Shown piece after piece: positions 48,806 through 62,700 of a DNA stretch of 64,000 nt (position 1 is the stretch's first letter; each line of letters starts with the position of its first letter). The position numbers and the translations under genes were made by a program. A model generated the notes under the pieces. It saw nothing but the letters and a program-made list of their open reading frames with translations. It did no database searches and was not told the origin of the DNA. The stretch comes from Owenia fusiformis (taxonomy: Eukaryota > Annelida > Polychaeta > Sabellida > Oweniidae): contig CAIIXF020000008.1 of assembly GCA_903813345.2 (NCBI GenBank), forward strand, positions 14,308,822 through 14,372,821, in the 5' to 3' direction.

Positions 48806-48838
48806 CATGGGATTTCAAGAGTCTGTTGTAAGCCCATG
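48806..48838. mobile_element. 33-bp CATGGG element remnant
   Basis: It begins catgggatttcaag and ends taagcccatg, with flanks ctgaaac (48799-48805) and ctaaaac (48839-48845), a 7-bp repeat with one mismatch. Inner bases are more diverged than in the 31-bp copy. It directly abuts a dispersed-repeat copy. Confidence 0.5.
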
Positions 48839-48840
48839 CT

Positions 48841-48881
48841 AAAACAAATGGCAGGTGGTGACATTTTGTTATGCATGTTAA
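48841..48881 (+). repeat. Dispersed repeat copy 5, split by a TTAA element
   Basis: acaaatggcaggtggtgaca through gcatgttaa ends here, and the expected remainder tgccttg resumes at 50487. The interruption lies exactly at the ttaa of gcatgttaatgcctt. Confidence 0.75.
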
Positions 48882-50482
48882 GGTGCCATGGTACTTAACA
48901 GGAAATGAAAAAACAGAAAGAGACAAAACATGCTTCATTTTTAGACATTTTTTGAGCAAAGATAACAGACTTCTGTTTTGACCTCCAGTCAGTTTAACTA
49001 GTTCCACATATCATTTACATGATCAGGATCACAATGCACATGGTCAGGATGACCCTAAACATGATGAAATAACTTTTTCAGCCCTCTGAAAATGTGACTA
49101 CATAATAGCTAAAAGTAGCCCCTCTGGAAAGTTCACTGAACAGAATCTTTTGAATTATTGAGAAAATGGGCCCAATATATCTTACTTATACAGGGTGGGC
49201 CAAAAAATGCCACTTTTTTTCAAGACACTACAACTTTTTTATTTTCCAACCTACATACCTCAAATTTTGCAGTTAAATAGTGCCAGGGGTTCTTAGTAAT
49301 AATATATTGTAACAAGTCCTTCAACTTGGATTATATTTGATCTAAAAGAGGAGTTCAATTGGTCCGCCACACTATTTCATGATATATTTTAGTTTTAGTC
49401 GCCTTGTTGATATAGCAGTATCAATGAAATGTTAGCAAAGTTTTTTCAACCAGTCTTGATTGCCAGCTTTAGTTGAGCCATTTTCTAGATTGGGTGCCTT
49501 CATACAATCTCCTGGAGACCTTCCCATACCCTATACTCACTGGGGTTTGCATCAGGGCTATTAGCTTGGTGATCATCAGGCCGTATCAGTTCAGGAATAT
49601 TTTGCACATTATGCTTATTTCTCATGGCACACCACATGTTTAAGTGAGACGCTGGTGACATATTTTATTCAAGTAGAAGTGTATAATTCATGATCCATGG
49701 CTAGATAACAACCTCAAGTTTCAATTGGTATACAAATTATGATTTTGTTTCAAAAATTAAAAAAGTTATAGCATTTTGAAAAAAAGTGGCGTTTTTTTGG
49801 CCCACCCTGTACAATCTTTGAAATTTTAGAAAATTGTCTGAAACAAAAATGGTGGTCTTAAAGAGGAAAATATATCACTTTTCGATTCAGCTTTTTTCCA
49901 TTTTTCCTTTTCTATGAATGATATCACATTTTCAAAGATTGTATCATTCAGAGCAATATATCGGGCACATTTTCTGGACAATTCAAAAGATTCTGTTCAG
50001 TGACCTTTCCCAAGCTCCTATTTTTAGCTATTTTTCAGTCACATTTTCAGAGGGCTGAAAAAGTTATTTCATCATATTTAGGGTCATTCTGACCATGTAC
50101 ATTGTGATCCTGGTTATGTAAATGATATGTGGAACTAGTTAAATTGACTGGAGGTCAAAACAGAACCCTTTTATCGTTGTTCAAAAAATGTCTAAAAATA
50201 AATCATGTTTTGTCACTTCCTGTTTTGTCTTTTCCTGTTAAGATCAGGGTGCACTTTCGATGAAATTTCATGACCATGTGCTATTTTCAGATAAACATAA
50301 CTCATTCCACACATCATCTTCATCTTTCATTCTTGCACAAAATATGTATTGGTGTACCTAGACTATTAATTGAGGGTTGATAATTCTTCAGAATGTTTGA
50401 AAAACTAGAATATTCAGTGGTTTACTTTTCAAAATCGCAAATAAATTCCAACATGCACCCTGACCTTAAGTACCACGGTACC
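48882..50482. mobile_element. TTAA-target (piggyBac-like) long inverted-repeat element
   Basis: Flanked by TTAA (48878-48881 and 50483-50486). The ends ggtgccatggtacttaa / ggtaccgtggtacttaa are inverted. Arms of roughly 250-300 bp (about 48882-49180 and 49965-50482) are inverted copies, including the words aactagttccacatatcatt and ccctctgaaaatgtgact. No transposase. A mariner-like MITE (49191-49809) sits in its central region. TTAA duplication is the hallmark of piggyBac; assignment rests on that alone. Confidence 0.78.
49191..49809. mobile_element. Tc1/mariner-like MITE nested in the TTAA element
   Basis: TIRs cagggtgggccaaaaaa... and ...ttttttggcccaccctg of about 32 bp, flanked by TA (49189-49190 and 49810-49811). 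619 bp with no transposase ORF. CAGGGTG-type termini with a TA duplication are typical of IS630/mariner MITEs. Solitary fragments with similar ends occur near 4124 and 56810. Confidence 0.82.
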
Positions 50483-50744
50483 TTAATGCCTTGTATAAAA
50501 TATCCCTTGCTTGGTGGGAATTGCTACTCTGGGCAATTGCTGTTTTTCTTGTTTTTATTCTAGCAAATCAAATAATAATTGTCCAAACACATAATTCTGT
50601 TACTTAACACTGGCATGCTTGGTGAATTTTTAGATGGCCAAATTGCAACTTCATATTGTTCTTAGGTCAAATACCTAAACAATTAAATGCGCTTCATTTA
50701 TTTACGGATTTTTCAATAATTTAGGTTGCTGACCTACTGTCTGA

Positions 50745-53700
50745 ATGCTGGACCATCAGACCTCTGAAGACATGATCACTGTGTCTGACTGGCAGGATTA
50801 TGTCCCGCATGGCCGGGACATGTACTCGTCACATCCTGGGGTAACACACTCCCACCCTGGCTACCATACTGATCATGGTCTACCAATTGTGAAAGCAATC
50901 AAAGATATATCCTTGCAGGATGACAAACAGGTAATTACATGATTGTACTCATATTTTCACATGGAAGTGGGAGGGTCTATTTTCTTCATGAATTTTTATT
51001 CCAGTTATTTGGCGATAAATTGACATATAAATTAACATATCTTAAGCAGTAATCTCCACGGGCAAATTGCTGTCACTTGGAATATCAAAAATGAACTTGC
51101 ATAAAAAGGAAAATAACCTGAAAACCCTTTCAAACTCACTAAAATGAAAAAATCATGTAAAATCATTTATTCACTATTTGTGCACATTATAGGGAGAGCA
51201 ATGGCGTCTTAGAAGTGTTGACAATATGGATAATGTCACAGATGAGGAATTATACATTGCGGAGAATACTGTATTATGGAGTCGTGGCACAGTAGATGGT
51301 GCCAGAAGTCACTACAGATCATTTACAGTGGACTCCAGAGTCACTGATGTGAGTGTACTAAATTTACAGTCGAATAAAGAGGCATCATTATGAGCATAAG
51401 TTTACACTTTGTACAGTTGAATCTAAAGTTATTGATACTATTGTTATTCATTTTGATATTTATATGATTCTGAATCAGATTTTTTGTTGTCATCAGGTGT
51501 ATGTTAACACTGTACTGTTGTATTTTACAGGCTGGATGGTGTAAGTTTCTCCTCCCCAAGACCACTCCTGAGGAGCCCACTACTGACGCCCTCAAAGATA
51601 TGCCTGGTAAATTTTGCTTTTTACAATAGAATTCCAATAAAATCAGGTGGGATTATTGTGCTAAATTGATTGAACATTTCATAATTTGGAATTAATTTAA
51701 AAATGCTATTCCCCTGGATAGCAGGTTTCTTTGCAACATGATATTTAAAATATTTGGATACTTTGCGATTTAAAAACTTTATTCTTTGGTATTTTGAACT
51801 TGAAAAGATAAGTTATTGTAGGAGGGGCATGAAAACTTGAAACGTAAGATGAGTTTTTTGTATGGAATCAATATACTTTTAGGAACCGCCCAGTATGGTG
51901 TTTATATACTGGAGAGTAGCTGTATTCATGTGTTCACTACTGAGGGAGAGGACTTCACTACTGCCTTGCCATTCACAGTAAGACTAGCTACAACATAGTC
52001 ACTATGTACAAACAAGAACGTCATATTAATGTGGAATCTCAATGATATTTTTCTTTCAAAATTAATAATACTCAGAACACACTTGAACGCCGTAATAGAC
52101 TAAGATACAAAACTCCCTTTTCTATGTTCACCCAGTAAGCAATATAATGCCCCTTTAAAAACCATTCATCTTATAGATTTTGAACTTGTTAATGTTACCT
52201 AACTTTTATTCAGCTATAATATTACATACAATTAATACAATATTCTAATTAGCTTGATATCATTTTGGATATATAAAGCATTTAATTAATCACAATAGTT
52301 TGTTATGAAATTATGCCTTGTTTACCACACTACTTCTTGCTGAATCTTATAAAAAAGCAACAACAACTAAACAATATATAAACTTATCTTGCTGTTTTTT
52401 GTATTACCTTTATAATTGTTATCATGGGCATTGGTAAACTCTATAATCATTATTAACAAATTATTCACAATGGCTGACACATTTAAAATGATATGTACGT
52501 CTTCCAGGTTTCCAAGGTGTGGCCAATTATGAATGGCCTTCTGTTTGAGAGGTCAACCAAGGAAGTAGAATTGAAAGGAACTCCTAGAAAGTGAGCACAA
52601 TTATGTTATATGTTCCGTTTGAATTCATGGATATTAAGTAATCTATCATATAAGTGCATCTAGTATATTATATGTTCCGTTTGATACCAAATAGAAATTG
52701 TATGATTCAAAACTAATGATTATGATTTTTTTTTGTTTGGTATATTATATTGAAAAAACAGCCAACAGAAGCCATGAACTAATATGCTCTATATTGTTCC
52801 TTATTAAAATTACTAGATTTCTATATGTCCTTTAAGACTACCTAAAATGTACTGCCTCTTAAGTGATGGATAGTGCATGTACCGTATTTGTTTTTTTTGT
52901 TGATTTTGACGGAAATGAAACATTGATTAAAAGAATTGAAACGTACAGCCACTCTAGTTTATTATGTGGTGACATTTTGCATGTTAATGCCTTGTACCAT
53001 CTTTTGCAGGCCTACAGAAGCATTGCCGTTATTGTTTAGTATGTTGCACCCCCTTGATGAACTTGCTCCTCTTATATACAGCAAAGCACAACCAGGTGAT
53101 GCTTTATCTATATCTAAGACATATGTACATACACTTTATAACCTTTCTGCACTTTAACATAAAAAGTTAATAAAATATAATGTAAAAATAGATCTTAATA
53201 TAGGCTGCAGAATATTCAAAAGCACCATTTTCACTAATATTTCTCGAGTTTTGATTAATGACCATGCAATTCATTGCCAGGCATTTTCTCATGACATATA
53301 CAATAGAGAGAAAATCTCTCAAAAATAACACAATAGTTCAAATATTAACCAGTAAGTCATAGTTCAACTCCATTTGGTCTCACAGTCTGGTTTACTTTGT
53401 CTACCTCTGAAGGGGTAAATAAAATATGTAATGTCATTAGTAAGGTAAAAATGTTGAAAAGATAATTGCAATGCTTCAAATACAAATATTACCATTCTAG
53501 GTAGCAACAAGATAGAGTTTGTGACTGATACATCCCAGCATGTGGTGTTTACCAATGAAGACCCTTCTCTTATTATGACATATGACCAGATGCAGGGGAC
53601 TCACAGTGTATGGAGACTCAGGAGGGCCAAACATGAGGTGAGATATCTTAAGAGGTATTTTAAACTTAACTTCAATATTATACTGTGATATATATTTTTA

Positions 53701-56700
53701 TTTTTCATGATGAGAAATATTGAATTCATGTATTTGCCAATGTGACTGTAGGAAGGGTACTATGTGACTGGATGTCTGGGGGATCTGACGCCCAGTATGT
53801 TACCCCAACCCCCAGGAACTCCAGGTGTGGGGGTGAGTCATTCAACTAGCAGCTTCTCAAAGCTGACCATCTCAAGTCAATCCCCCAGTGGATTATCACC
53901 ATTCAGAAGCTTTCAGTAAGTACGCAATTTACAACCAACTGCTTCATTCCGATTGGCTACTTACACTACCATCTGAATTTAAGTTTTTTAATTGTTTAAA
54001 AAAAGTATGTTGTCAGCTGGGTGGGAAAAAGTGGCAACTTACTTTTGTTGACTGTGCATTTTTTGTACATTCCTCATGGGTAGATCACAAGGCAGCAATT
54101 TTTTATTTTTAGGCATAATATTGATCACAGTGTGCATTGTTTAAAGTTTGGATGCTATAAAAGATCTTTTTAGTCTCAAATGAATGTGAAAATAAGTTTC
54201 TTTTCAACTTACCATGGAGAAACATTATGGCAACTATCCCAAATTCTTATGACTCATCAAATCAAATCATTAAAATTTCTTAAGGATTTTCTGCAAATTA
54301 CAACTAGTTCAGTATATATTTCAAAGGTTTTCACTTTTGTTTCAGGAGTCATCCCAATAGTCGCATTAGTTCACCATCTGGTGGTTTCACATCACGCTCG
54401 ATCTCACATAGTCCTGGACTTAATCAAATGGCTGCTCTAAGGTAGTACAATTACATTATACCAATCCAATATTGTATTTTCTGCACTTTTATAATCAGTC
54501 AACAAATGCTTGAATGATTGCAAACACAAGTTGCAAACACATATTAATCCCATGAAATATGTACCATTCATCTCCAGTATAATACATAAAAATACAATTT
54601 AATATCCTGCAATTTTTGAGCTTTTTCTCTTTTATAGAGTTTTATTTTTTGGTTTTTCAGTCGATCTCAAACTCCATCTCACGCTTCAGTAAGTAGCCTG
54701 TATCGCTACCACAGCCCTTCCCCAGGGGGTAAGTCTCCCATGGGGTCCCTGATGCGCACACCTGGGAGGCAGACAGTCTCTATGGTGAATGAGACAGGGG
54801 AGATTGTTGAGCCACTTATGCCTGATACTTGTATGGAACATATATGGACTGAGAAAGTTTCACTCAGGTTAGTGTTATCGTAAATATGATATCACATGTC
54901 TCTTGTTTTCATACTAAAACAGTGCGGATAAGTAAGGAATTGAATATTAGCTTTTGGTTGGTTGATATTTATTATTACCCCACCTGTGGTACATGTATAT
55001 GGCCATCATGATGATGGTTTTATTTTGTCTTGGTTTTGTCCCTCTTTTTATGTACCACCAAGAAGTGGTGACATATTGTTATCACCACTATGACCCAAAA
55101 AATGAAGACATCTATATTATTTATATTTACTGCATAAAAGGTTTTTATCAAGTGTAAGTTGCAAATGAGATATAAGTGGTTCTATGGAAATCGGTAAAAC
55201 TGATGTATGTGTAACATCTTTGGTATCTCAAAACAGTGTCCCAGTTTTACACTCGATTATTGCTAGATTGTTTTACTGTATTAATTGTTTCAGAGAGGGC
55301 ATGACTGGCAAGGCAACTAAGGTGTTCCTCACTAAAGACCTTGGTGGACAACAGTACCTTTGTTACCTGGTTGCATCTAGGTATCAACTCAGGTATGTAT
55401 CTTTGGATTACAGGGTTTTTATATCACCATCACAATAGAGACATATTGTTATAGTCTTCAACTTTTTTGTGATGGTATTTAGTGTCCAGCTGTTGGCGTT
55501 CTGAGTTCAGCATGTGTAACAAATGGCAGGTAGTGACACTTTACATGTTAATGCCTTGAATGTTAAATTATTAAACTCATGGACTATTAATTAACAATTA
55601 TACAGTGTGCTAATTTTGGGCATAATGTACATTCTATGGTACATAAATACTGCGATCTTGAAATCTCAAAAACTTTCTGGGCTAACTGTTTTTGACTTAA
55701 TTTATTATCTATCATAAATACATTGTCCTTAATTCTACATTCCAATCCCAATACTGTAGTTTAAAGTGAAATGTTTGCAGGTGTGTTAAATGGGAAGAGA
55801 GCAATGATCAGAGTCAGTTGATATTTGGTGCAGTGTCTATTGTACAGGCCAGAGATGCAGTTAGTTTACCTGTGAGTAGTTTCAGTGCTTACTCGTTACT
55901 CAATTTCTTTTTAAAGAATATGATCTGATATCGGGATCTATGTGAAATTTATTTAATTTGGCCAATGAGTGAACCATCAGTTTACATTGTGTAGCACAGA
56001 GTTGATTTTTAGTAGTGTAAGTAGTATACAAAACAAGAGTCGATGCAATAATGAAAATATAGCCAGGGGACAATGAAAAATGTACATGTCTTTTGGTGGA
56101 TCTATTTCTGAAAAGTATCATTTCTATGACACCACTAATATAAGAAGCGGTTTGTGACTAACATTTTCAGTGGTTTTCACTTAGCTTTTGGCATCAGTAA
56201 CAAATTTTGTACATTTTGTTTTTTCAGAGTCTTAACATGGTGCTAGTTCTAGACTTGAACTCTACGTTGCTTCTCTACACTGGACCTACTAAGGTATAAA
56301 TAGGGGACATTTGAATATCTACTTAGTCTATGAATAGAAACTGTTTAATGTTAGTACAGAAGATTCAAGCATTCAAAAATCTGATCTGTTGTTCATGTCC
56401 ATGGCTTCATGAATTAAAGTTGTTGTACCATGTCAACAAACTGTGAATTTAAATAACTGAATTGTCAAACTAAGGGGTCCAAGCCAAATCACAAAATATT
56501 TCTGAACAGCTTCTGACTCTGATATTATTTAAATTTTAAATTAGGATTTGATACGCTAATTCTATTATTATGACCTTACAATATTTTGTCTGTATTTTTA
56601 GGTGACACGTGTATTCCTGCCTTCTCTCCCAATATCCAGTGTACATTTGTCAACCAGTGAAGGCCTGAGGTCTACTACACCCTTCGCTAGTCCTGGTCCA

Positions 56701-59700
56701 GGCATTGTCACCTCCAGTCGCCCCACTAGTGCACTAGATGCACACTTTGATGATCCTGTAAGTGACAATGATTTCTACAAGATATTGCTGAATAACTGTA
56801 AACCTACTTTTGGGCCACCCTGTATATTTCTAACATAATCAAGATTTCAAAGCAATATAACAAAGCCTCTATTAGACAAATAATTTTGAAGCCAAGTCAT
56901 TAATTGTTTGATTGTAGGTCCATCTATTATCCCCTGTGCCCCCAGAGATGAATGAATCTTCCCAACTGCTTCATGCAGGTAGCTTAGGAGAGGACCTTAG
57001 CATACAGAGCTCCATTACAAGCCTACAGGACCCTGTAGCTAATAGATGCACTCTGGTATGTACATTTAACCTTACATTATTCATGAAAATGCACTAAAAT
57101 GTACTCACATTAAATAGTACTATGATAATGAAGGGATTACCTCATTTTGGGAGAGGCCTATGATATCCTCATCACCCCCTTGGAGTTATTGGGGTAAATG
57201 GGTGATAGTAGTATTTACAATAAAGATTGAAAAATTGAAAGTCTGTCTGTATCCATGTTGGTTGTCTGACTAAATTATTTTTTATGTTTTATTTTAGGAC
57301 CTTGCCAATGGCAGCCTGTGCAGGATAACCATACCAAGCATGGAGACTTCTCCTATAAGTATGTACCTCTGGGTTTACATTACCCCATTTCAAAGGTTAA
57401 ATTGCTGGGAAGAAACCATCATAAAAATCCAATTTCTTTAGTGGTTCACCTCATTCGCCATCATTCAACTTATGTATTGGTTGGAGTTAATTTAGTTCTT
57501 TTTACACCACTGTTGTAATATTTTAATCAGAAATATAATTTACATCAAAATTAAATCTATCAATAAACATAAATAAAACTAAGTTTATATTTTAATTACT
57601 TACAGTTGATGCTTGTCTTGAGGGTATCAAACATATTCTGCCAAATTACATTGCGAGTCAAGTATTAATAAAATGGTATTCTACCCATAATGCACCTGGA
57701 GGGATGACTAAGCAGACTGAATGGCTGACATTTACTAAGTGCTTGCTTGGCATGATGGGATATGATCTTGGTAGACTTCCTTTGGTATTACAGGTAAATA
57801 ATATAGTTATCTGATTGATTCTGATTAAAGTATAGAAGTTCAGCATAAGTTCAAGTTCAATATAGCAGTGATTTGATTTTGTTCATATTTTATAGGCATC
57901 TGACCCACAGGTATAGATATTTATCTCTAAAGCTGTATGAATTTGATGATAACATTTGTGTACAAATAGAATATTACAACTACATATAATCTGTGTTTAT
58001 TTCAGATGGACATTGATTCCCCACTCTCACCTGTCACCAAGAAGGCTAAACCATCAGATCAGGGGTCAGATGAGGTATGTCATAAGGCTTATGATTCTGA
58101 ATGGGAAAGATTTGAGTAATGAATGAAATGAGTTTAAAAATTGGTTCAAGACTTTAAATACAAATTGAATACCTCAACTCCTTTAATATCGGTAATTTAA
58201 TAATTTATCATTCTCTTTTAGGTGAAAAATCCTTTGGAACTAACTTCATTGAATATACATTTCATGCATTCACGATTAATTTTGATATTCACAAAATACT
58301 AGGCCTACTAGATAAGACATAAAGCATCCTCAATTTTGCATTTTATTTCAGGATTGGCAATATCTACTGTCGTCTGATCATCACAATTTTGTAACCTCCA
58401 TACTGAAGAGCTCTACTGAGAGTGCACCTAGGTCAGATATGAAACTAGACAGATCTACACCTGTGAGCATAGATACAAGTGCTGCATTGTTTCCACATAT
58501 ACCAGCTCTCCTCTATGCTCTACACCTTGTATATGAGGTAAGAGATGGTAACATCTTTTGTAAAACCTTCTTGAATTAATGTCTGTCAAAAGGAAATATT
58601 GAAGGATGAGTCGGGAAACATGCCCATTTTGTTGATTTGATTGAGTCCTTCAAATGTGGAAGAAATAAAGAAGAAAATAAACACTCACATGATTTGTAAA
58701 ATGAGAGTATAATGATTTTTTAAAACTGCTTAATTTTACCTTAAATCAGTACCAAATTTAGCAAGACCCTGAAGGGTTCTCTAAAAACGTAGTAAAAGTA
58801 AAAGTGTGTGATATATTTGAGAAAAACTAAAGGTTTTTACATTAATGTATTCGTTTTATAGAAGAGACAATTGAATATGTTCCAAGAAATGTCTTCACTT
58901 GGGACAGATGCTCACCAAGAGAGTGAGATGTTCACTAAGATGTCTATTTTTGTAAAACAATGCATACTAGTAAACATTAAAATGTAAATCTCCAAAAGTT
59001 TATTTAGCACAGTCCTTTGGAACAGCTGTATTTTACTTGCAGGATATGAAGTTAAACAGTCAGCTACTTGAGCATCTTCATAAACTCACCACTCTCCTAC
59101 ATCACATTGCCAGGTAAACATCTTTTTTAAGAGGAAAAGTTTGGAGATTATTCTTGAGTACTTTGAATCATTTTTCCCTGTGTAGTTTATACAGGGTATC
59201 CATAAAGTCACTTTACACAGATTTTGTATTTTCTGGATAATGACTCTCAATACAATATGCTTGGATATATACAGGCTCAAACATAGATGGGTCTCTATGG
59301 TTATATCAAGGTTATGGTCTGATTAAATATTTAATGTTGAAGGTGAAATGATCATATGGGTCAAGATCGTTTCTAGGTTGAAGTAATGATACTAGGTCAA
59401 GGTCACTTGAAAGATACACATTTGAATCCCTGACAACAAATACAACCATATGCATATTAAGGTAATCAAAGGCCAAGGTCACATTGAGATGTCAAGGCCA
59501 TCTGAAAGGTCAGTTTATAGTTGTTGTTTTTGTTATCTCTTTGTCCCTTGCTGGTCTAAGGAGGTTTTGCCAACAAATACTCACTTTCATGAGTAGTAAT
59601 TTATTTTAGATACAGTAAAACCTGTCTTAAAAATTGTTCCACGTTGGAGGAACCTGGCTTGCTAAGTTAACATGGGTCACTGAGTTGATTTGGATTTGAG

Positions 59701-62700
59701 TTAACCTGAGTCACTGAGTTGATTTGGATTTGAGTTAACTTGGGTCACTGTGTTGATTCGAGTCTGACTGGGTCCAGCTTAACAAGGACCTTGTGTCTCA
59801 TCAGTTATTTTTGGATCTTCTTTTGTTTTCCGGCTACATCTGCATATCAATCTGGCTAATACTCTACGGAATTGTTTTGAGAAAACAAAATATATAGTGA
59901 AGTTTATCGCTGAGTTTAAAGCCACGAGGGTTGTACCTACAGAGTAAAAGAATCTTCTCGCAGTCTGATCTGGAACTTTGATCCCCCAGTTGTGTAGTGT
60001 GTAGACCACGCTGATAGCAAATGCAGGGAACTGGCAGAGCAGAAATACCAGCACGATAGTTGATAACATAATCGTAGTACGTCTCTCTTTGGTTGTCGAC
60101 TTATTTTCTTTATATTTGTTCATTGTTTTTGATGGACTACATGCTTTACGTATTGTGACTATGATTCGTAGATTGAGGATAACTAGTGTTATGGCAGGAA
60201 TTATAAAATTGATTGAATAAAAAAGAAATGTGATGTACACCAACGAGTAAATACGTCCATTGAGTGCCATATATGCTGAGTATCCACCAGTCACCTCCAG
60301 ATTTCCTGTACATAGGTCCCACTCAACTGGGATTTTATCAAAGAACTTAGGAATATTAAAACCTGTTGCAAATACCAATGTGGAGCTTGCTAACTTCCTA
60401 ACTCTTGTGATCGTACACCATTTCTTAACACTGAATGGGTAACAGATAGCGATGTAGCGTTCAATTGTTATACACACAACACACAGTACAGCCCAGAGTC
60501 TAGTTATTGAAGAAAATGTCCAGTTAAATCTATACCAATGGGCATATTTACCAAAAAATGGATCAATATTAGTATAATCCCATGTTGTCCGTAATGTTGA
60601 GCTTATAAAGGCGCTAATGAGACAGAATGTATCTGAAGTACATAATGTCTGGAGTAGTATCTTTGTGGTCTTTCCTGTGATACATCCCTTCTGTAGTACT
60701 ACTATAGAGGTGATGTTCCCTGCTATTCCAAGTATACATATGATTCCTACTACATACACGTCCATTATAATACGAAATGTGATAAGTCCTGATGTGGGAA
60801 GAGGCGTTGGTGGTGGACATGTTACATTTGTTGTTTGGATATCAGTTAGTACATGCTCAGTTTGTGTCAGTGTGTCTTTGATTGTTGACATCAATGTGTC
60901 TAAAGTTGTTGACATTAATGTGTCTGTGGTTGTTGATGTGTCCATAGTTGTTGATATCAATGTTTCTGTTGTTGTTGACATCAATGAATCTTTGGCTGTT
61001 GACATCAAAGTGTTTGTGATTGTTGGCATCAATGTGTCTGCAGTTGTTGAAACCATCGATGTGTCTGCTGTCATTGACATCAATGAGACTGCGGCTGTTG
61101 AAGCTAAATCCTTTGTGATTGTTGGCATTAATGTTTCTGCAGTCGTTGGTATCAATGTGTCTGCTGTTATTGACATCATTGACATGTCTGCAGTTGTTGG
61201 TATCAATGTGTCTGTGGCTGTTGAGATCAAAGTGTTTGTAATTGATGACACCAATGTGTCTGCAGTTGTTGGTATCAATGTGTCTGCTGTTGTTGACATC
61301 ATTGACGTGTCTGCAGTTGTTGGTATCAATGAGTCTGTGGCTGTTGACTTCAAAGTGTTTGTGATTGTTGACATCAGTGTGTCTGTAGTTGTTGATATTA
61401 GTGTGTCTGCTGTTGATGACATCATTGACGTGTCTGCAGTTGTTGGTATCAATGAGTCTGTGGCTGTTGACTTCAAAGTGTTTGTGATTGTTGACATCAG
61501 TGTGTCTGTAGTTGTTGATATTAGCGTGTCTGCTGTTGACATCATAAATGTGTCTGCAGTTGTTGACATTAATGTGTGGTTGTTGACATCGGCATGTCTT
61601 CTGTTGTTGACATCATTGTGTCTGCAGTTATTGACATTGATTCATCTGAATGTTTTTCATGAATATATCTGTATGAGTGTCGGTCACATTCTTGTTATAC
61701 CCCACATTTTTCAGTTATTTTATATTTACTTCCTATCACTTATAACACTTCATTTTTGTGTTATTTGAAACTTTAGAGTATGTCTTTGTTTAAAATGTAC
61801 ACTATCATATAATACTATTATATACTAACCAAGAAAGGCTTTATTGGCTCAACAAATTGTGATTCATTTCCTACTTATCCGATTATGTTTTATGCAACAT
61901 GCTTTGTTATATTTCTGTTACATTGTACAGTTTATACATGATACCCTTGGATTAAGCATAAATTTATGGTGTTCTACACCAGTTAACAATGACAACTAAG
62001 TGGCTAATACTTAAACCATTGATACACTTGCCCAGGGGGTTCAAATCCATGAAATCATATGAGTTAATTATCACAGTCAGCACACACTACAGTTTATACT
62101 CTCTTTACTGTGTTCAACTATATGTACCTGGAGGTCAGGTATTAGGTGATCTTCTGATCTCCTTAATTAAAAGAAAATGCATTCTTTTAATAAAAACCAC
62201 TGTATTAATGCCCAGAAAATACTCGTGATAAGATTTGACTGTCTAAAATTACTTGCAGCATGTTACATGGTTCTTTGTGTTTCAAGAGTTCAAAGTTTTG
62301 TATTTATGAAATTCAACTTGCAAATGATTCCATAAATTAGCACCAAAATATGTGACTTACCTAGTATTCCTCAAATGGGTATGAAATTGTTAAGCAATGC
62401 TATTTATTTATTCTGACTTGCACAATTATACATGAATTTTGATTTTTAAGATGCTTACATTAAATAAAGGTACATATGCATCAGCTGGTTGACAATCTGT
62501 ATTATAAATCAATTGTATAATCTTCTTTCTGAAGCTTAAGTAATGGTGTAAAAAGAATTTACTGCCATTTCCCCATATAATGTATTTGCTTTAACTTTGA
62601 CTTGCAGGGACCTGCAACTGTCTGCTTATATTGACCACTATGTCAGGGATTACCCCGCATTGTTTAATAGCCCGGAACATACCAGCCAAATACTACCAGG

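Noticed and set aside
60617-61768. 383-residue plus-strand open frame rich in V-D-I-N-V-S-type repeats
   Set aside because: It is the antisense of the GPCR and its Thr/Ser repeat. A triplet-periodic minisatellite stays open in several frames, and no domain is present.
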